This document shows positions 25,712 through 37,089 of a DNA stretch of 64,000 nucleotides, piece by piece. Position numbers and translations under genes: made by a program. The notes under the pieces were generated by a model. That model made no database searches. It had not been told where the DNA came from and saw only the letters and a program-made list of their open reading frames with translations. Position 1 is the first letter of the stretch. Each line of letters opens with the position of its first letter. The DNA comes from Bifidobacterium platyrrhinorum (GTDB lineage Bacteria; Actinomycetota; Actinomycetes; Actinomycetales; Bifidobacteriaceae). The stretch covers positions 1 through 64,000 of the forward strand of contig NZ_WHZV01000008.1 of the NCBI RefSeq assembly GCF_010667645.1, in the 5' to 3' direction.

Positions 25712-26863
25712 ATGGTCTATCGCATGATTTTCAACCAGACCGCGTACTTCGGTCGTGGGGCGATCAAGGAGATCCCGGCCGTCGCCAAGCAGCACGGCTT
25801 CACGAAGGCGTTCATCGTCACCGATCCGGTCCTGCTCGAGACCGGCACCGCCGAGAAGGTCACCAAGGTCCTTGACGAGGCCGGCCTGCCGTACGAGGTG
25901 TTCTCCAACGTCAAGCCGAACCCGCCGGTCGAGTGCATCAAGGACGGCGTCGAGAAGTTCGCCGCCTCCGGCGCGGACTTCCTCATCGGCCTGGGCGGCG
26001 GCTCCCCGCAGGACACCTGCAAGGGCATCGGCATCATCACCGCCAACCCGGAGTTCTCCGACGTGCTGTCCCTGGAGGGCGTCGCCGACACGAAGAACCC
26101 GTCCGTGCCGATCTTCGGCGTGCCGACCACCGCCGGCACCGCCTCCGAGACCACCATCAACTACGTGATCACCGACACGGCCAACAAGCGCAAGTTCGTG
26201 GCCGTCGACCCGCACGACATCCCGATCGTCGCCTTCGTCGACCCGGATCTGACTGACTCGATGCCGCGCGGCCTCAAGGTCGCCACCGGCCTGGACGCCC
26301 TGACCCACGCCATCGAGGGCTACATCACCCCGGGCGCGTGGTCGCTGTCCGACTGCCTGTCGATGCAGACCATCCGCATGATCGCCAAGAACCTCGCCAA
26401 GTCCGCCGACGGCGATATCCCGGCCGGCGAGCAGATGGCGTACGCCTCCTACATCACCGGCATGGCCTACTCGAACGTCGGCCTCGGCCTGGTGCACGGC
26501 ATGGCCCACCCGCTCGGCGGCCGCCTGGGCGTCGCGCACGGCGTCGCCAACGGCATCCTGCTGGCCCCGGTCATGGAGTACAACAAGGACTACACGGGCG
26601 AGAAGTACCGTGACATCGCCGACGCGTTCGGCGTCGAGGACGCCTACACCGGCGACCTCGAGAAGGTGCGCGAGGAGGCCGTGCAGGCCGTCCACAAGCT
26701 CACCGTGGACCTGAAGAACCCGACCACGATCTCCGAGGTCGGCGCCACCGAGGCCGATCTCGAGCCGCTCGCCCACGACGCGTTCAACGACGTGTGCACC
26801 CCGGGCAACCCGCGCAAGGCCACCGAGGAGGACATCCTCGCCATCTACAAGTCCCTGATGTGA
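25712..26863 (+). CDS. fucO: Lactaldehyde reductase / 1,2-propanediol oxidoreductase
   Basis: Iron-dependent alcohol dehydrogenase (group III) of 383 residues. The NAD region is GLGGGSPQDTCKGIG, followed by VPTTAGTASETT. Metal ligands are in GLDALTHAIEGY and GLVHGMAHPLGGRLGVAHG. FucO reduces L-lactaldehyde to 1,2-propanediol at the end of fucose and rhamnose breakdown, recycling NADH. Highly biased codons suggest strong expression. AAAGGAG precedes the ATG. It is alone, followed by a set of hairpins. The FucP-like permease earlier in the window may be a functional partner. Confidence 0.93.
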   Translation: MVYRMIFNQTAYFGRGAIKEIPAVAKQHGFTKAFIVTDPVLLETGTAEKVTKVLDEAGLPYEVFSNVKPNPPVECIKDGVEKFAASGADFLIGLGGGSPQDTCKGIGIITANPEFSDVLSLEGVADTKNPSVPIFGVPTTAGTASETTINYVITDTANKRKFVAVDPHDIPIVAFVDPDLTDSMPRGLKVATGLDALTHAIEGYITPGAWSLSDCLSMQTIRMIAKNLAKSADGDIPAGEQMAYASYITGMAYSNVGLGLVHGMAHPLGGRLGVAHGVANGILLAPVMEYNKDYTGEKYRDIADAFGVEDAYTGDLEKVREEAVQAVHKLTVDLKNPTTISEVGATEADLEPLAHDAFNDVCTPGNPRKATEEDILAIYKSLM

Positions 26864-26868
26864 GATGA

Positions 26869-27028
26869 CCGGTTCACGATTTTCCGCTTCCGGAAATCGT
26901 GAACCGGAAACGAACGGGAACGAACAAAGCCCGGAATCGGCTTCGGCCTGATTCCGGGCTTCGTCATGTTCGTTCGCACAGGGCGGCGGTTCACGATTCC
27001 GCGCGGGGGGGGGGAAATCGTGAACCGG
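26869..27028. repeat. Three hairpins between fucO and a glycosyltransferase
   Basis: Hairpin 1 pairs 26869-26882 with 26894-26907 (14 bp). Hairpin 3 pairs 26987-26998 with 27015-27028 and has the same arm sequence (GGTTCACGATT / AATCGTGAACC). Between them is a GCCCGGAATC stem-loop (26927-26938 with 26950-26961) ending in TTCG. The genes on both sides converge, so the set may stop transcription from both directions. Confidence 0.75.
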
Positions 27029-27038
27029 CCGGCCGACG

Positions 27039-27962
27039 TCACTCGTGTCTCTCGTCCCACTCCTCGTCGGTGGGGGTCTCGTCGTAGAGCTCCCGCCCCT
27101 CCTTCTCGGCGAGTTCCATCTGCTCGTTGATCCACGCCGCCTCGGCCGGATTGATGTCCGCCGTGTTGAGCACCTTCTGCCACACCGGGTAGAACAGGTG
27201 CATCACCGGGTACATGGCGGTGAACAGGACCTCCGGCTTGTGCTTGCGCCAATGCTGCGGATGCGCGTCGAACGTGTTGCGGAACCGCTTCATGTAGTTG
27301 CGGAACGACGAGAGCGACGTGTCCATGCGGCGTGCGCTCATGCCGGCGATCATGCGCGGCGAGTACACGGTCTTGAGCCCCTTGCCCATCAGGTGCAGGG
27401 AGATGTCGATGTCCTCGTGCATGACGTCCGCCTTGTCGCGGCACACCTCGCCGGAGATCGCATGCCAGGCCGAGGCGCGCAGCGCCATGTTGGAGCCGAA
27501 CAGCAACGGCTGGCCGCCGTCCGCCTTGTAGATGCGCTTGCGCAGCGAGTTGTCGCCCTTGAGCCCGAAGTGGCGCGACGGCATGTCGTAATACATGACC
27601 GGGCCGGTGGCGCCCATGGCCTGCGGATCCTCGGTGAAGATGCCGGAGACGACCTCCACCCAGTCGGGCTTGATCATGCAGTCGGCGTCGAAGCGGCCGA
27701 GCACGTCGCCCGTGGCATGGTCGAGCCCGTAGTTGCGCGTCGGGATCAGACCCTGCTCCTCGTTCTGGTGCAACAGTTTGACCGGCGCCTCGGGATGGTC
27801 GGCGATGAAGCGTTCGACGATGGCGCAGGTGTCGTCGGTGGACCGGTTGTCGACGACCAGGATCTCGTAGGGCATCACGGTCTGCCTGATCGTGTTGAGC
27901 AGGCAGACGGCGATGCGCTCGGATTCGTTCCAGGCCGGAATGACGATCGAGACGTTGAGCAT
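27039..27962 (-). CDS. Family 2 glycosyltransferase
   Basis: A 307-residue GT-A fold enzyme. VSIVIPAWNESERI starts the nucleotide-sugar domain, ILVVDNRSTDDT binds the nucleotide, GRFDADCM holds the DxD metal motif, and MHEDIDISLHL is the acceptor-side acidic motif. No transmembrane helix except a weak one near 250. The ATG is 6 nt behind TATCCT (27974-27969, minus), so the mRNA is probably leaderless. It diverges from the AI-2E-type gene. Sugar and acceptor are unknown; surface polysaccharide or glycolipid synthesis is the usual role. Confidence 0.87.
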   Translation of the reverse strand: MLNVSIVIPAWNESERIAVCLLNTIRQTVMPYEILVVDNRSTDDTCAIVERFIADHPEAPVKLLHQNEEQGLIPTRNYGLDHATGDVLGRFDADCMIKPDWVEVVSGIFTEDPQAMGATGPVMYYDMPSRHFGLKGDNSLRKRIYKADGGQPLLFGSNMALRASAWHAISGEVCRDKADVMHEDIDISLHLMGKGLKTVYSPRMIAGMSARRMDTSLSSFRNYMKRFRNTFDAHPQHWRKHKPEVLFTAMYPVMHLFYPVWQKVLNTADINPAEAAWINEQMELAEKEGRELYDETPTDEEWDERHE

Positions 27963-27968
27963 GCCTTC

Positions 27969-28037
27969 AGGATAATTGGCCGGGCGTACACCCTCCGCCC
28001 GCCTCGGGCATCTCCCCGGTCGCTACAATGGGGCCCA
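27969..28037. promoter_or_regulatory. Divergent leaderless promoters
   Basis: TATCCT at 27974-27969 serves the minus-strand glycosyltransferase (6-nt gap to ATG 27962). TACAAT at 28024-28029 serves the plus-strand exporter (7-nt gap to ATG 28037). Only about 50 bp separate the two -10 boxes. Confidence 0.55.
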
Positions 28038-29602
28038 TGAGCCAAAGCGCGAGCACCAGCAGACAGACGCAGGACACGGAGCAGCGGTGGGATTTCGGCA
28101 CCCTGTTCCCGGTGAAGGGGGATCCCCGCAGGCCCCCGGAATGGTTCGGCCGCTCCCTGTTCTACATCGCGATCGCGATCGTCGTGTTCACCTTCTGCTG
28201 GCGCTCCTGGGGGCGCATCTCCTATCTGGTGCTCGACATCATCATCTCCCTGTTCCTGGCGCTGGCCATCGAGCCGATGGTCGTGGCGCTGGTGCGGCAC
28301 GGCTGGAGGCGCGGCATCGCCTCGCTGGTCGGCCTGCTGACGGTCGCCCTCGTCATCGGCGTGCTGTTCTCGCTGTTCGGCAGCATGTTCGTCAACCAGA
28401 TGATCGCCATGGTCTACGGCGTGCCCGCCACCTATGAGCAGATCAAGGACTTCGTGGCGCAGTACTCCTCGTTCGAGCTGCCCGAGATCAACAACCTCTT
28501 CACCGAGATCGTCAAGAACATCCAGACCTCGTGGGTCACCGACTTCGCCGGCACCGCCGTGAGCACGGTGGGAGGCCTGTTCTCGTTCCTGCTGCAGCTG
28601 CTCACCGTGGTGATGACCACCTACTACATCTCCGCCGCGGGCCCGAAGCTGCGCCGATCCTTCTGCCAGTGGATGGCGCCGGGCATGCAGAAGCGCTTCC
28701 TGCTGGTGTGGACCGTCGCCCAGGACCAGATCTCCTCGTTCCTGTTCTCCCGTTCGATCCTGGCGATGATCAACGCCGCCTGCACCGCCATCTTCCTCGA
28801 GATCATCCGCGTGCCCTACTGGCTGCCGCTGGCCCTGTTCTGCGGCGTGGTCTCCCAGTTCATCCCGACGGTCGGCACGTACATCGGCGGCGCGCTGCCG
28901 GTGCTGTTCGCCTGGGGCAACCGCGGATGGACGTACGCGGTGGCCGTGCTCGTGTTCATCATCATCTACCAGCAGATCGAGAACCTGCTGCTCTCGCCGA
29001 TGATCTCCCGCCGCACGATGGACATCAACGAGGCGATCGCGTTCCTGTCCGTGCTCGCGTTCGGCTCGCTGTTCGGCGCGCTCGGCGCGTTCCTCGCGCT
29101 GCCGGTCACCGCCTCGCTGCAGGTCATCTTCCGCGCGTACACGCGCCGGTACGATCTGGTCGACTCGCCGCTGATGAACGATCCGGTCGGCCCCAAGTCG
29201 AAGGTCGTGGTCGCCTCGGAGGCGTTCAACGAGCATGTGCTCCACCCGATCGGCGAGCACATGCCCCGCGCCGCGAAGGGTTCGACGAGCCGTGTGCCGA
29301 TGAACGACGAGATCCGCCGCCTGCAGGAGGAAATCTACGCCATCCCGCACGGTGACGACGACCGGGCCTCCGGCGACGGCGGGGACTCCGTCACCGTCGC
29401 GATTCCGCAGGGCGTGCTCAGGCGCACCGCCGCGGCGGGGCTCAGGGGCGTGCGGACCGGTGCGCCGGAAGCCTCCGACGGGACGCCGGAAACCGACGAC
29501 CCGCCTGAGACGAAGACGATACGCAAGACGACGGAACCCCGGGACGCCGCCAGGGAACGGGAATCCGGCGACTCCGACAACCCCCGTGCGAGGTGGCGCT
29601 GA
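28037..29602 (+). CDS. AI-2E family transporter
   Basis: A 521-residue membrane protein with about 8 helices between residues 35 and 370 and a long hydrophilic C-terminal tail (about 140 residues, rich in Asp, Glu, Arg, Thr). The family signature near the last helices is visible: FIPTVGTYIGGALPVLFAW and then YQQIENLLLSPMI. Members export autoinducer-2 (TqsA) or act as Na+/Li+ antiporters. ATG 28037 was chosen because of the -10 box 7 nt upstream. The stop overlaps the next ATG, so the downstream glycosyltransferase is translationally coupled. Substrate unknown. Confidence 0.88.
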   Translation: MSQSASTSRQTQDTEQRWDFGTLFPVKGDPRRPPEWFGRSLFYIAIAIVVFTFCWRSWGRISYLVLDIIISLFLALAIEPMVVALVRHGWRRGIASLVGLLTVALVIGVLFSLFGSMFVNQMIAMVYGVPATYEQIKDFVAQYSSFELPEINNLFTEIVKNIQTSWVTDFAGTAVSTVGGLFSFLLQLLTVVMTTYYISAAGPKLRRSFCQWMAPGMQKRFLLVWTVAQDQISSFLFSRSILAMINAACTAIFLEIIRVPYWLPLALFCGVVSQFIPTVGTYIGGALPVLFAWGNRGWTYAVAVLVFIIIYQQIENLLLSPMISRRTMDINEAIAFLSVLAFGSLFGALGAFLALPVTASLQVIFRAYTRRYDLVDSPLMNDPVGPKSKVVVASEAFNEHVLHPIGEHMPRAAKGSTSRVPMNDEIRRLQEEIYAIPHGDDDRASGDGGDSVTVAIPQGVLRRTAAAGLRGVRTGAPEASDGTPETDDPPETKTIRKTTEPRDAARERESGDSDNPRARWR

Positions 29603-30825
29603 TGGCATTGCTCACCGTACTCGACATCCTGCTCGTCATCGTCGGCGGCGCCGGCATGGTCTACCAGGGCGCGTGCATCCTCATGTCCCTGTTCTCCAAG
29701 CCCGTGCGCTTCCCCGACGCGCCCATGGACAGACGCTACGCGGTGCTCATCTCCGCGCGCAACGAATCGAAGGTCATCGGCAACCTCATCCGCTGCATCC
29801 GCGAGCAGACCTATCCCGCCGACCTCATCGACATCTGGCTCGTCGCCGACAACTGCACCGACGACACGGCCGACGTGGTGCGCGCCATGGGCTGCAACGT
29901 GGTCGAACGGCACAACGACAAGCTCATCGGCAAGGGATACGCCCTGACCTACCTGCTCGACCACATGATCGACGAGGGCCTGGCCGACACGTACGACGCG
30001 TACTTCGTCTTCGACGCGGACAACAAGCTCGACAAGCACTACTTCGAGGAGATGAACAAGGCCTTCCAGTCCGGATTCCGCATCCTCACCTCCTACCGCA
30101 ACTCGGTGAACCTCAACGACAACTGGGTCTCCTCGGGTTCGGCGCTGTGGTTCATCCGCGAATCCAGGTTCCTCAACAACTCTCGCATGCTGTTCGGATC
30201 CAGCTGCCACGTGGGCGGCACCGGCTTCATGTTCTCCAAGGAGGTCATGAAGCGCAACAAGGGCTGGAAGTTCCACCTGCTCACCGAGGACCTCGAGTTC
30301 ACGATGGACTCGGTGCTGCACGGCGACCGCGTCGGCTACTGCGGCACCGCGATCCTGTACGACGAGCAGCCCGTCACCTTCGCGCAGAGCTGGCGCCAGC
30401 GCCTGCGCTGGAGCAAGGGCTTCCTGCAGGTGTTCCGCTACTACGGGCCTTCGCTGGTCCGCCGCGCCGTGCGCGAACGCGACTTCTCCGCCGTCGACTT
30501 CACGCTGCTATTGTGCCCGTTCACCGTGCTCGGCGTGGCCAGGGTCATCCTCGGCGTGCTGTTCGCCGCCTTCGGATTCGTCTCGTGGTCCAGCCAGCTG
30601 AGCTCGGTCACCGGATGGGCGAACGGCATCGTGCTGTCCGTGCTGGGCATGATGGCGCTCGCCGGCCTGACGATCGTGGCCGAACGCGGGCAGATCGGCG
30701 CCACCAACAAGGAGCTGTTCGCCTACGTGCTCGCCTTCCCGATCTACATGCTCTCCTACGTCCCCATCTCCTTCCAGGCCATCTTCTCCAAGGCCCAGTG
30801 GAAGCCGATCCAGCATAAGGGCTGA
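29602..30825 (+). CDS. Membrane family 2 glycosyltransferase
   Basis: A 407-residue processive-type GT2. An N-terminal helix (about 2-24) is followed by the catalytic domain: VLISARNESKVIGNL, VADNCTDDT, YFVFDADNKLD (DxD), TEDLEF and WRQRLRWSKG (Q-x-x-R-W). Three or four C-terminal helices follow (about 295-390). This architecture resembles hyaluronan/cellulose synthase-like enzymes and poly-GlcNAc synthases. ATG 29602 has GAGGTGG upstream and overlaps the stop of the AI-2E gene in the form TGATG. An in-frame GTG at 29593 is the alternative start. The product is unknown. Confidence 0.87.
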   Translation: MALLTVLDILLVIVGGAGMVYQGACILMSLFSKPVRFPDAPMDRRYAVLISARNESKVIGNLIRCIREQTYPADLIDIWLVADNCTDDTADVVRAMGCNVVERHNDKLIGKGYALTYLLDHMIDEGLADTYDAYFVFDADNKLDKHYFEEMNKAFQSGFRILTSYRNSVNLNDNWVSSGSALWFIRESRFLNNSRMLFGSSCHVGGTGFMFSKEVMKRNKGWKFHLLTEDLEFTMDSVLHGDRVGYCGTAILYDEQPVTFAQSWRQRLRWSKGFLQVFRYYGPSLVRRAVRERDFSAVDFTLLLCPFTVLGVARVILGVLFAAFGFVSWSSQLSSVTGWANGIVLSVLGMMALAGLTIVAERGQIGATNKELFAYVLAFPIYMLSYVPISFQAIFSKAQWKPIQHKG

Positions 30826-30834
30826 GCCGTTAAG

Positions 30835-30858
30835 AAAACAGTCCGGTGGACTGTTTTT
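30835..30858 (+). terminator. Terminator of the AI-2E/glycosyltransferase operon
   Basis: AAAACAGTCC (30835-30844) pairs with GGACTGTTTT (30848-30857), closing loop GGT and ending in a T tract. Outer GGCTGAGCC/GGCTCAGCC arms extend the palindrome on both sides. It lies 10 nt after the stop. Confidence 0.9.
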
Positions 30859-30920
30859 AGGCTCAGCCGAGCGGCGACAGCTGCGAGGTGATGTTGAGGC
30901 CGGCCGCAGGCCGGTCCGTA

Positions 30921-31029
30921 CCGGGGGTTTCGTACGCTGGAAGGCGGCAATCGTACGGAGTCTCCGGTCAACCTGGCGGTCGCCGGAGATCTCGTACATA
31001 AGGAACGTCCTGGCGTACGTTTTCTCCGG
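30921..31029. repeat. Second array of CCGG-bounded palindromes, 62-bp period
   Basis: Two units, 30921-30966 and 30983-31029, start 62 bp apart. Each begins CCGG and ends CCGG and has CGTAC on the left arm and GTACG on the right. They belong to the family at 3735-3970. The right arm of the second unit (GGCGTACGTTTTCTCCGG) also resembles the outer arm of the nested palindrome at 43340. It occupies the gap before dacB. Confidence 0.78.
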
Positions 31030-31144
31030 TCGGGCACGCGGATCCGGGAGCACAAGCCCGGGAATGTGGATCCGGACACACCGACACCGGACGAATCCGG
31101 GACAGTGAATCCGGGACAATGGTCCGGGGCAGTAAGGAGCGGAT

Positions 31145-32584
31145 GTGGCAGACAACGGACGAACGGCATCACCCGCACGTCACCGCGTGGCCGTGTGCGC
31201 GACCTGCGTCGCGCTCACACTCGCCACGGGAATCGGCTACACCGTCGCCGACGTGTTCGACGTCGCGCCGGGCATGCTCACCCTCGACCCGGTCGCCGTG
31301 CGCACCTACCCCGATCCCGCCTCCACCGTCGCGGCGGGCGTCGTGGCCGGCGACGCCGACGCGGACAAGCCCGTCGACAAGGCGCAGGCCGCCCGGCTCA
31401 TCGAGACGTTGGGCAAGGCGGAGGGCGTCGGCTCCGACTATTCGGTCGTCATCGCCGACGCGAAGGGGAACGTGGTCGCCGAGCACGAGGCCGGCACGGC
31501 CCGCGAACCCGCCTCCACGACGAAGACCCTCACCGCGTTCGCGGCCGCGAGCACGCTGGAGATGGGATCGACCCTCGACACCTCCACCTACCTCACCCAC
31601 GCCTCGGACAACCCGACCGTCGTGCTCAAGGGAGGCGGCGACATGCTGCTCGGCCTGGGCGAATCCGACCCCTCCCACGTCAACGGGCGCGCCGGCCTGG
31701 CCACCCTCGCGCGGCGGACCGCCGACGCGCTCAAGGCGAAGGGCATCACCTCCGTGGCCGTCGCCGCGGACGACACGCTGTTCGGCGACGACCGCACGCC
31801 GACGGACATCGACGAGAACAACGGCGAGAACCGCTACTACACGCCGATCTCCTCGATGGCGGTGGACGGCGGACGCGACTGGACCGGCCTGGCCGCCGAG
31901 GATCCGGACGAGTTCACCGATTACCCGATGCTTTCGCAGAGCACGGCCGACGATGCCGCCGCCGCGTTCAAGGGCCTGCTGGCGCAGCAGGGCATCCAGG
32001 TCCTCGATTCGCAGGACGTCAGCGGCGTCGGGGAATCCGCGCGGCTCGCCAAGGTGAGCTCGGCGCCGCTCAACGAGGTGCTGGCGTTCATGCTGCGCCA
32101 TTCGGACAACACGCTCGCCGAGCTGTTCGGCCGTCTCACCGCCCTGAAGCTCGGCACCGGCAATTCGATCGACGGCGACGTCAAGGCCGTCGCCAAGGTG
32201 CTCGGGGAACACGGGGTGTCCACCGAGGGCATGCACCTGACCAGCTGCTCAGGACTGGCGCCGGGCACCACGCTCACCGTCCTCACGCTCGCCCAGGTGC
32301 AGTCGAAATACGTGGACCCCGACGGCGGGGCCGCCGCCGCGTCCGAGGGCCTGGCGCTGCCGGGCCTCGTCGGCACGGTCAGGAACCGCGTGGGCGACGA
32401 CTCGGCCCGCGGCCTGCTGCGCGTCAAGACCGGCGCCCTGGACACCGTGCGCTCGCTGGTGGGCAACGTCTCGCGCGCGGACGGGGGCGTACTCACCTTC
32501 GCCGCGATCGTCAACAACCCGTCGAACGGATGGTCGGCGAACCAGGCCCTCGACGCCTTCGCCGCCTCACTGACGAAACTCTGA
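31145..32584 (+). CDS. dacB: D-alanyl-D-alanine carboxypeptidase / endopeptidase (PBP4 type)
   Basis: Trims or hydrolyses peptidoglycan cross-links outside the membrane. The 479-residue S13 family protein has an N-terminal membrane segment (about 14-36). All three active-site motifs are present: SxxK as Ser124-Thr-Thr-Lys127, SxN as SDN in RHSDNTLAE, and KTG in RVKTGALDT. GTG 31145 follows AAGGAG. It stands 55 bp upstream of hpt, the actinobacterial order, but without tilS between. Confidence 0.93.
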   Translation: MADNGRTASPARHRVAVCATCVALTLATGIGYTVADVFDVAPGMLTLDPVAVRTYPDPASTVAAGVVAGDADADKPVDKAQAARLIETLGKAEGVGSDYSVVIADAKGNVVAEHEAGTAREPASTTKTLTAFAAASTLEMGSTLDTSTYLTHASDNPTVVLKGGGDMLLGLGESDPSHVNGRAGLATLARRTADALKAKGITSVAVAADDTLFGDDRTPTDIDENNGENRYYTPISSMAVDGGRDWTGLAAEDPDEFTDYPMLSQSTADDAAAAFKGLLAQQGIQVLDSQDVSGVGESARLAKVSSAPLNEVLAFMLRHSDNTLAELFGRLTALKLGTGNSIDGDVKAVAKVLGEHGVSTEGMHLTSCSGLAPGTTLTVLTLAQVQSKYVDPDGGAAAASEGLALPGLVGTVRNRVGDDSARGLLRVKTGALDTVRSLVGNVSRADGGVLTFAAIVNNPSNGWSANQALDAFAASLTKL

Positions 32585-32639
32585 GGTTTCCCAGCAATCC
32601 CTAAGAAACACGTCACTCGCCTGTGCCAATATGGTGGGC

Positions 32640-33199
32640 ATGCGAATCGCTGACGTACATGACGACATCGACCACGAGCTGGTCAGCAAAGAGGAGATCC
32701 AGGCCATCATCGCCAAGGCCGCCGCGCAGGCGAGCGAGGACTACCGGGGCAAGGACCCGCTGTTGGTGGCGGTGCTCAAGGGGGCGGTGAACACCATCGC
32801 CGCGTTCTCGCAGGCGCTGTCCATCCCCTGCCAGCTCGATTTCATGAGCCTGTCGAGCTACGGCTCCGGCACCACCTCCAGCGGCACGGTGACGATCCGC
32901 CAGGACCTGTCGACCGATGTTCGCGGTCGGCACATTCTCATCGTCGAGGATATCGTGGATTCCGGCCGCACGCTGGCATGGCTGGTCGAGGAACTGAAGC
33001 GGCGCGGGGCCGCATCGGTCGAGATCTTCGCCCTGCTGGAGAAGCCCGCGCGCCGCGAGGTGCACGTGGACGTGAAGTACAAGGGGCTGGAGATCCCGGA
33101 CGAGTTCGTCGTCGGATTCGGCCTGGACTACGACGAGCGTTACCGCAACCTCGATTCCATCGCGGTGCTGAAGCCGGCAGTATATCAAGGAGAACAGGC

Positions 33200-33203
<4 letters not shown>
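32640..33203 (+). CDS. hpt: Hypoxanthine phosphoribosyltransferase
   Basis: Salvages hypoxanthine and guanine to IMP and GMP with PRPP. The 187-residue protein has the PRPP motif HILIVEDIVDSGRTL and the flexible loop near MSLSSYGSGTTSSG. ATG 32640 was chosen because CAATAT (32627-32632) lies 7 nt upstream; ATG 32631 is inside that hexamer. Its TGA overlaps the ftsH ATG (ATGA), so the two are coupled. The pair hpt-ftsH is conserved in many bacteria. Confidence 0.94.
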
Positions 33204-35293
<2,090 letters not shown>

Positions 35294-35296
35294 CCG

Positions 35297-36124
35297 ATGG
35301 CAAGGCACGCGCAGAACATCTCCCTGCCGGATTCGCCGTCGCTGGTCCGTGAGAACGCCGACGCGAGGAATGCCGGCGACGTATCCCGCAAGCCCGGCAT
35401 GGTGCAGTCACGGCCGCACCATGCCGGCCACGGCGGTCCCGGCGCCCCCGCGCAGGCACAGTCCCGCGCGGCGCAGGACGGTTCCGTCCTGCAGGTCTCG
35501 CTGCCGCAGTCGCCCCGCGGCCACGTCGCCGCCGGCCAGACGCGCGGCGACGGCGACGCCCCCTCCTACGACGAGGAGGGCGTGCGCAGGGCCGTGCGCC
35601 TCTTCCTCGAGGCGATCGGCGAGGATCCGGACCGCGAGGGCCTCGTGGAGACCCCGGACCGCATCGCCCGCGCCGGCAGGGAGCTGTTCGCCGGCCTGGG
35701 CGCCTCGCCCGAGCATGTGCTCGAGAAGCATTTCGATGTGGACACCGAGGAGCTGGTGCTCGTCAAGGACATCGAGCTGTATTCGGTGTGCGAGCACCAT
35801 CTGCTGCCGTTCCACGGCGTCGCCCATGTGGGGTACATCCCCGCCAAGGACGGGGTCATGGGCCTGAGCAAGCTCGCCCGGCTCGTCGAGGTGTACGCCC
35901 GGCGTCCGCAGGTGCAGGAACGCCTCACCCAGCAGGTCGCCGACGCGCTCGTCGACTATGCGGGCGCACGCGGCGTGATCGTCGTGACCGAATGCGAGCA
36001 CCTGTGCATGTCGATGCGCGGCGTGCGTAAATCCGAGGCGCGCACGGTGACCTCCGCGGTGCGCGGACTGCTGCGCAACCCCGCCACCCGCGCCGAGGCC
36101 ATGAGCCTGATCATGAGCAGATAG
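35297..36124 (+). CDS. folE: GTP cyclohydrolase I
   Basis: First step of folate synthesis: GTP to dihydroneopterin triphosphate. The 275-residue protein has a disordered N-terminal extension of about 85 residues, rich in Ala, Pro and His, before the core starting at [12 protein letters not shown]. Zinc ligands are in VCEHHLLPF and [17 protein letters not shown]-type and NPATRAEAM elements close the fold. GGGGGAG precedes the ATG within the end of ftsH, so it is part of the same operon. Confidence 0.95.
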   Translation: MARHAQNISLPDSPSLVRENADARNAGDVSRKPGMVQSRPHHAGHGGPGAPAQAQSRAAQDGSVLQVSLPQSPRGHVAAGQTRGDGDAPSYDEEGVRRAVRLFLEAIGEDPDREGLVETPDRIARAGRELFAGLGASPEHVLEKHFDVDTEELVLVKDIELYSVCEHHLLPFHGVAHVGYIPAKDGVMGLSKLARLVEVYARRPQVQERLTQQVADALVDYAGARGVIVVTECEHLCMSMRGVRKSEARTVTSAVRGLLRNPATRAEAMSLIMSR

Positions 36125-36138
36125 CCGTTACGGCCGGA

Positions 36139-36166
36139 AGTGAGGCTCCCGCAAGGGGGCCTCACT
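36139..36166 (+). terminator. Hairpin between folE and folP
   Basis: AGTGAGGCTCCC pairs with GGGGGCCTCACT (12 bp with one G-T) around a GCAA tetraloop. No T tract follows. It is more likely an mRNA-stability or processing hairpin inside the operon than a full terminator. Confidence 0.45.
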
Positions 36167-36188
36167 GCGGTGAAGGGGAGAACCATCG

Positions 36189-37073
36189 ATGAAGGGGAAC
36201 GGGATGACGGGTCTCAAGGCATTGCATGACACGGATCGCACGCTCGTCATGGGCGTGCTCAACATCACCGAGGACTCGTTCTCGGACGGCGGCCTGTGGC
36301 TCGACCCGCGCGCCGCCGCCGACCATGGGCGCGCGATGATGGCCGCCGGCGCGGACATCATCGACGTCGGCGCCGAATCGACGCGGCCGGGCGCCAAACG
36401 TGTCAGCGAGGAGGACGAGCTCGCACGCGTGACCGGCGCGGTCGAGGCGCTCGTTCCCGCGGGCGCGACGCTGTCCATCGACACGACGCGTGCGGCCGTC
36501 GCCGCCGCGGCGCTCGACGCCGGCGCGCAGATCATCAACGACGTGTCCGGCGGCACGCTCGACACGGAACTGCCGCACGTCGTCGCCGACCACGACTGCC
36601 TGTACATCGTGCAGCATTGGCGCGGCTGGCTCGCCGGCTCCAAGGCCGGCGCCCCCGACGCCGACACCTCGCACTACGAGCACGGCGTATTGCGGGACGT
36701 GCACGACGAGCTCATGCGCCAGGTCGACGCGGTGCTCGCCGCCGGAGTCGCCCCCGAACGCATCGTCATCGACCCGGGCCTGGGCTTCTCCAAGCCCGGC
36801 ATCGAACACAACCTGCCGCTGCTCGCCGGTCTCGACCTGTTCCGCGCGAGCGGATACCCGGTGCTCATCGGCCAATCGCGCAAACGCTTCATCACCGCCA
36901 TCCTCGACAAGGCGGGATTCACGGACCCGACGATGGACGCGCGCGACGACGCCACCGCCGCATTCAGCGCCCTGTGCGCGGAACACGGGGCGTGGGCGGT
37001 GCGCGTGCACGACGTGGCCCGCAGCCGCGCCGCCGTCGCCGTCGGCGACACGTGGCGCGAATACGCGGGGTGA
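36189..37073 (+). CDS. folP: Dihydropteroate synthase
   Basis: Condenses 6-hydroxymethyl-dihydropterin diphosphate with p-aminobenzoate; the sulfonamide target. The 294-residue TIM-barrel protein has MGVLNITEDSFSDGG (diphosphate loop), DVGAESTRPGA, IINDVSGG, and the C-terminal VLIGQSRKRFI and RVHDVARSR. Start at 36189 follows AAGGGGAG; an internal ATG at 36204 is also possible. Located 16 nt before folBK. Confidence 0.96.
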   Translation: MKGNGMTGLKALHDTDRTLVMGVLNITEDSFSDGGLWLDPRAAADHGRAMMAAGADIIDVGAESTRPGAKRVSEEDELARVTGAVEALVPAGATLSIDTTRAAVAAAALDAGAQIINDVSGGTLDTELPHVVADHDCLYIVQHWRGWLAGSKAGAPDADTSHYEHGVLRDVHDELMRQVDAVLAAGVAPERIVIDPGLGFSKPGIEHNLPLLAGLDLFRASGYPVLIGQSRKRFITAILDKAGFTDPTMDARDDATAAFSALCAEHGAWAVRVHDVARSRAAVAVGDTWREYAG

Positions 37074-37089
37074 GACGGAAGGAACCGAC

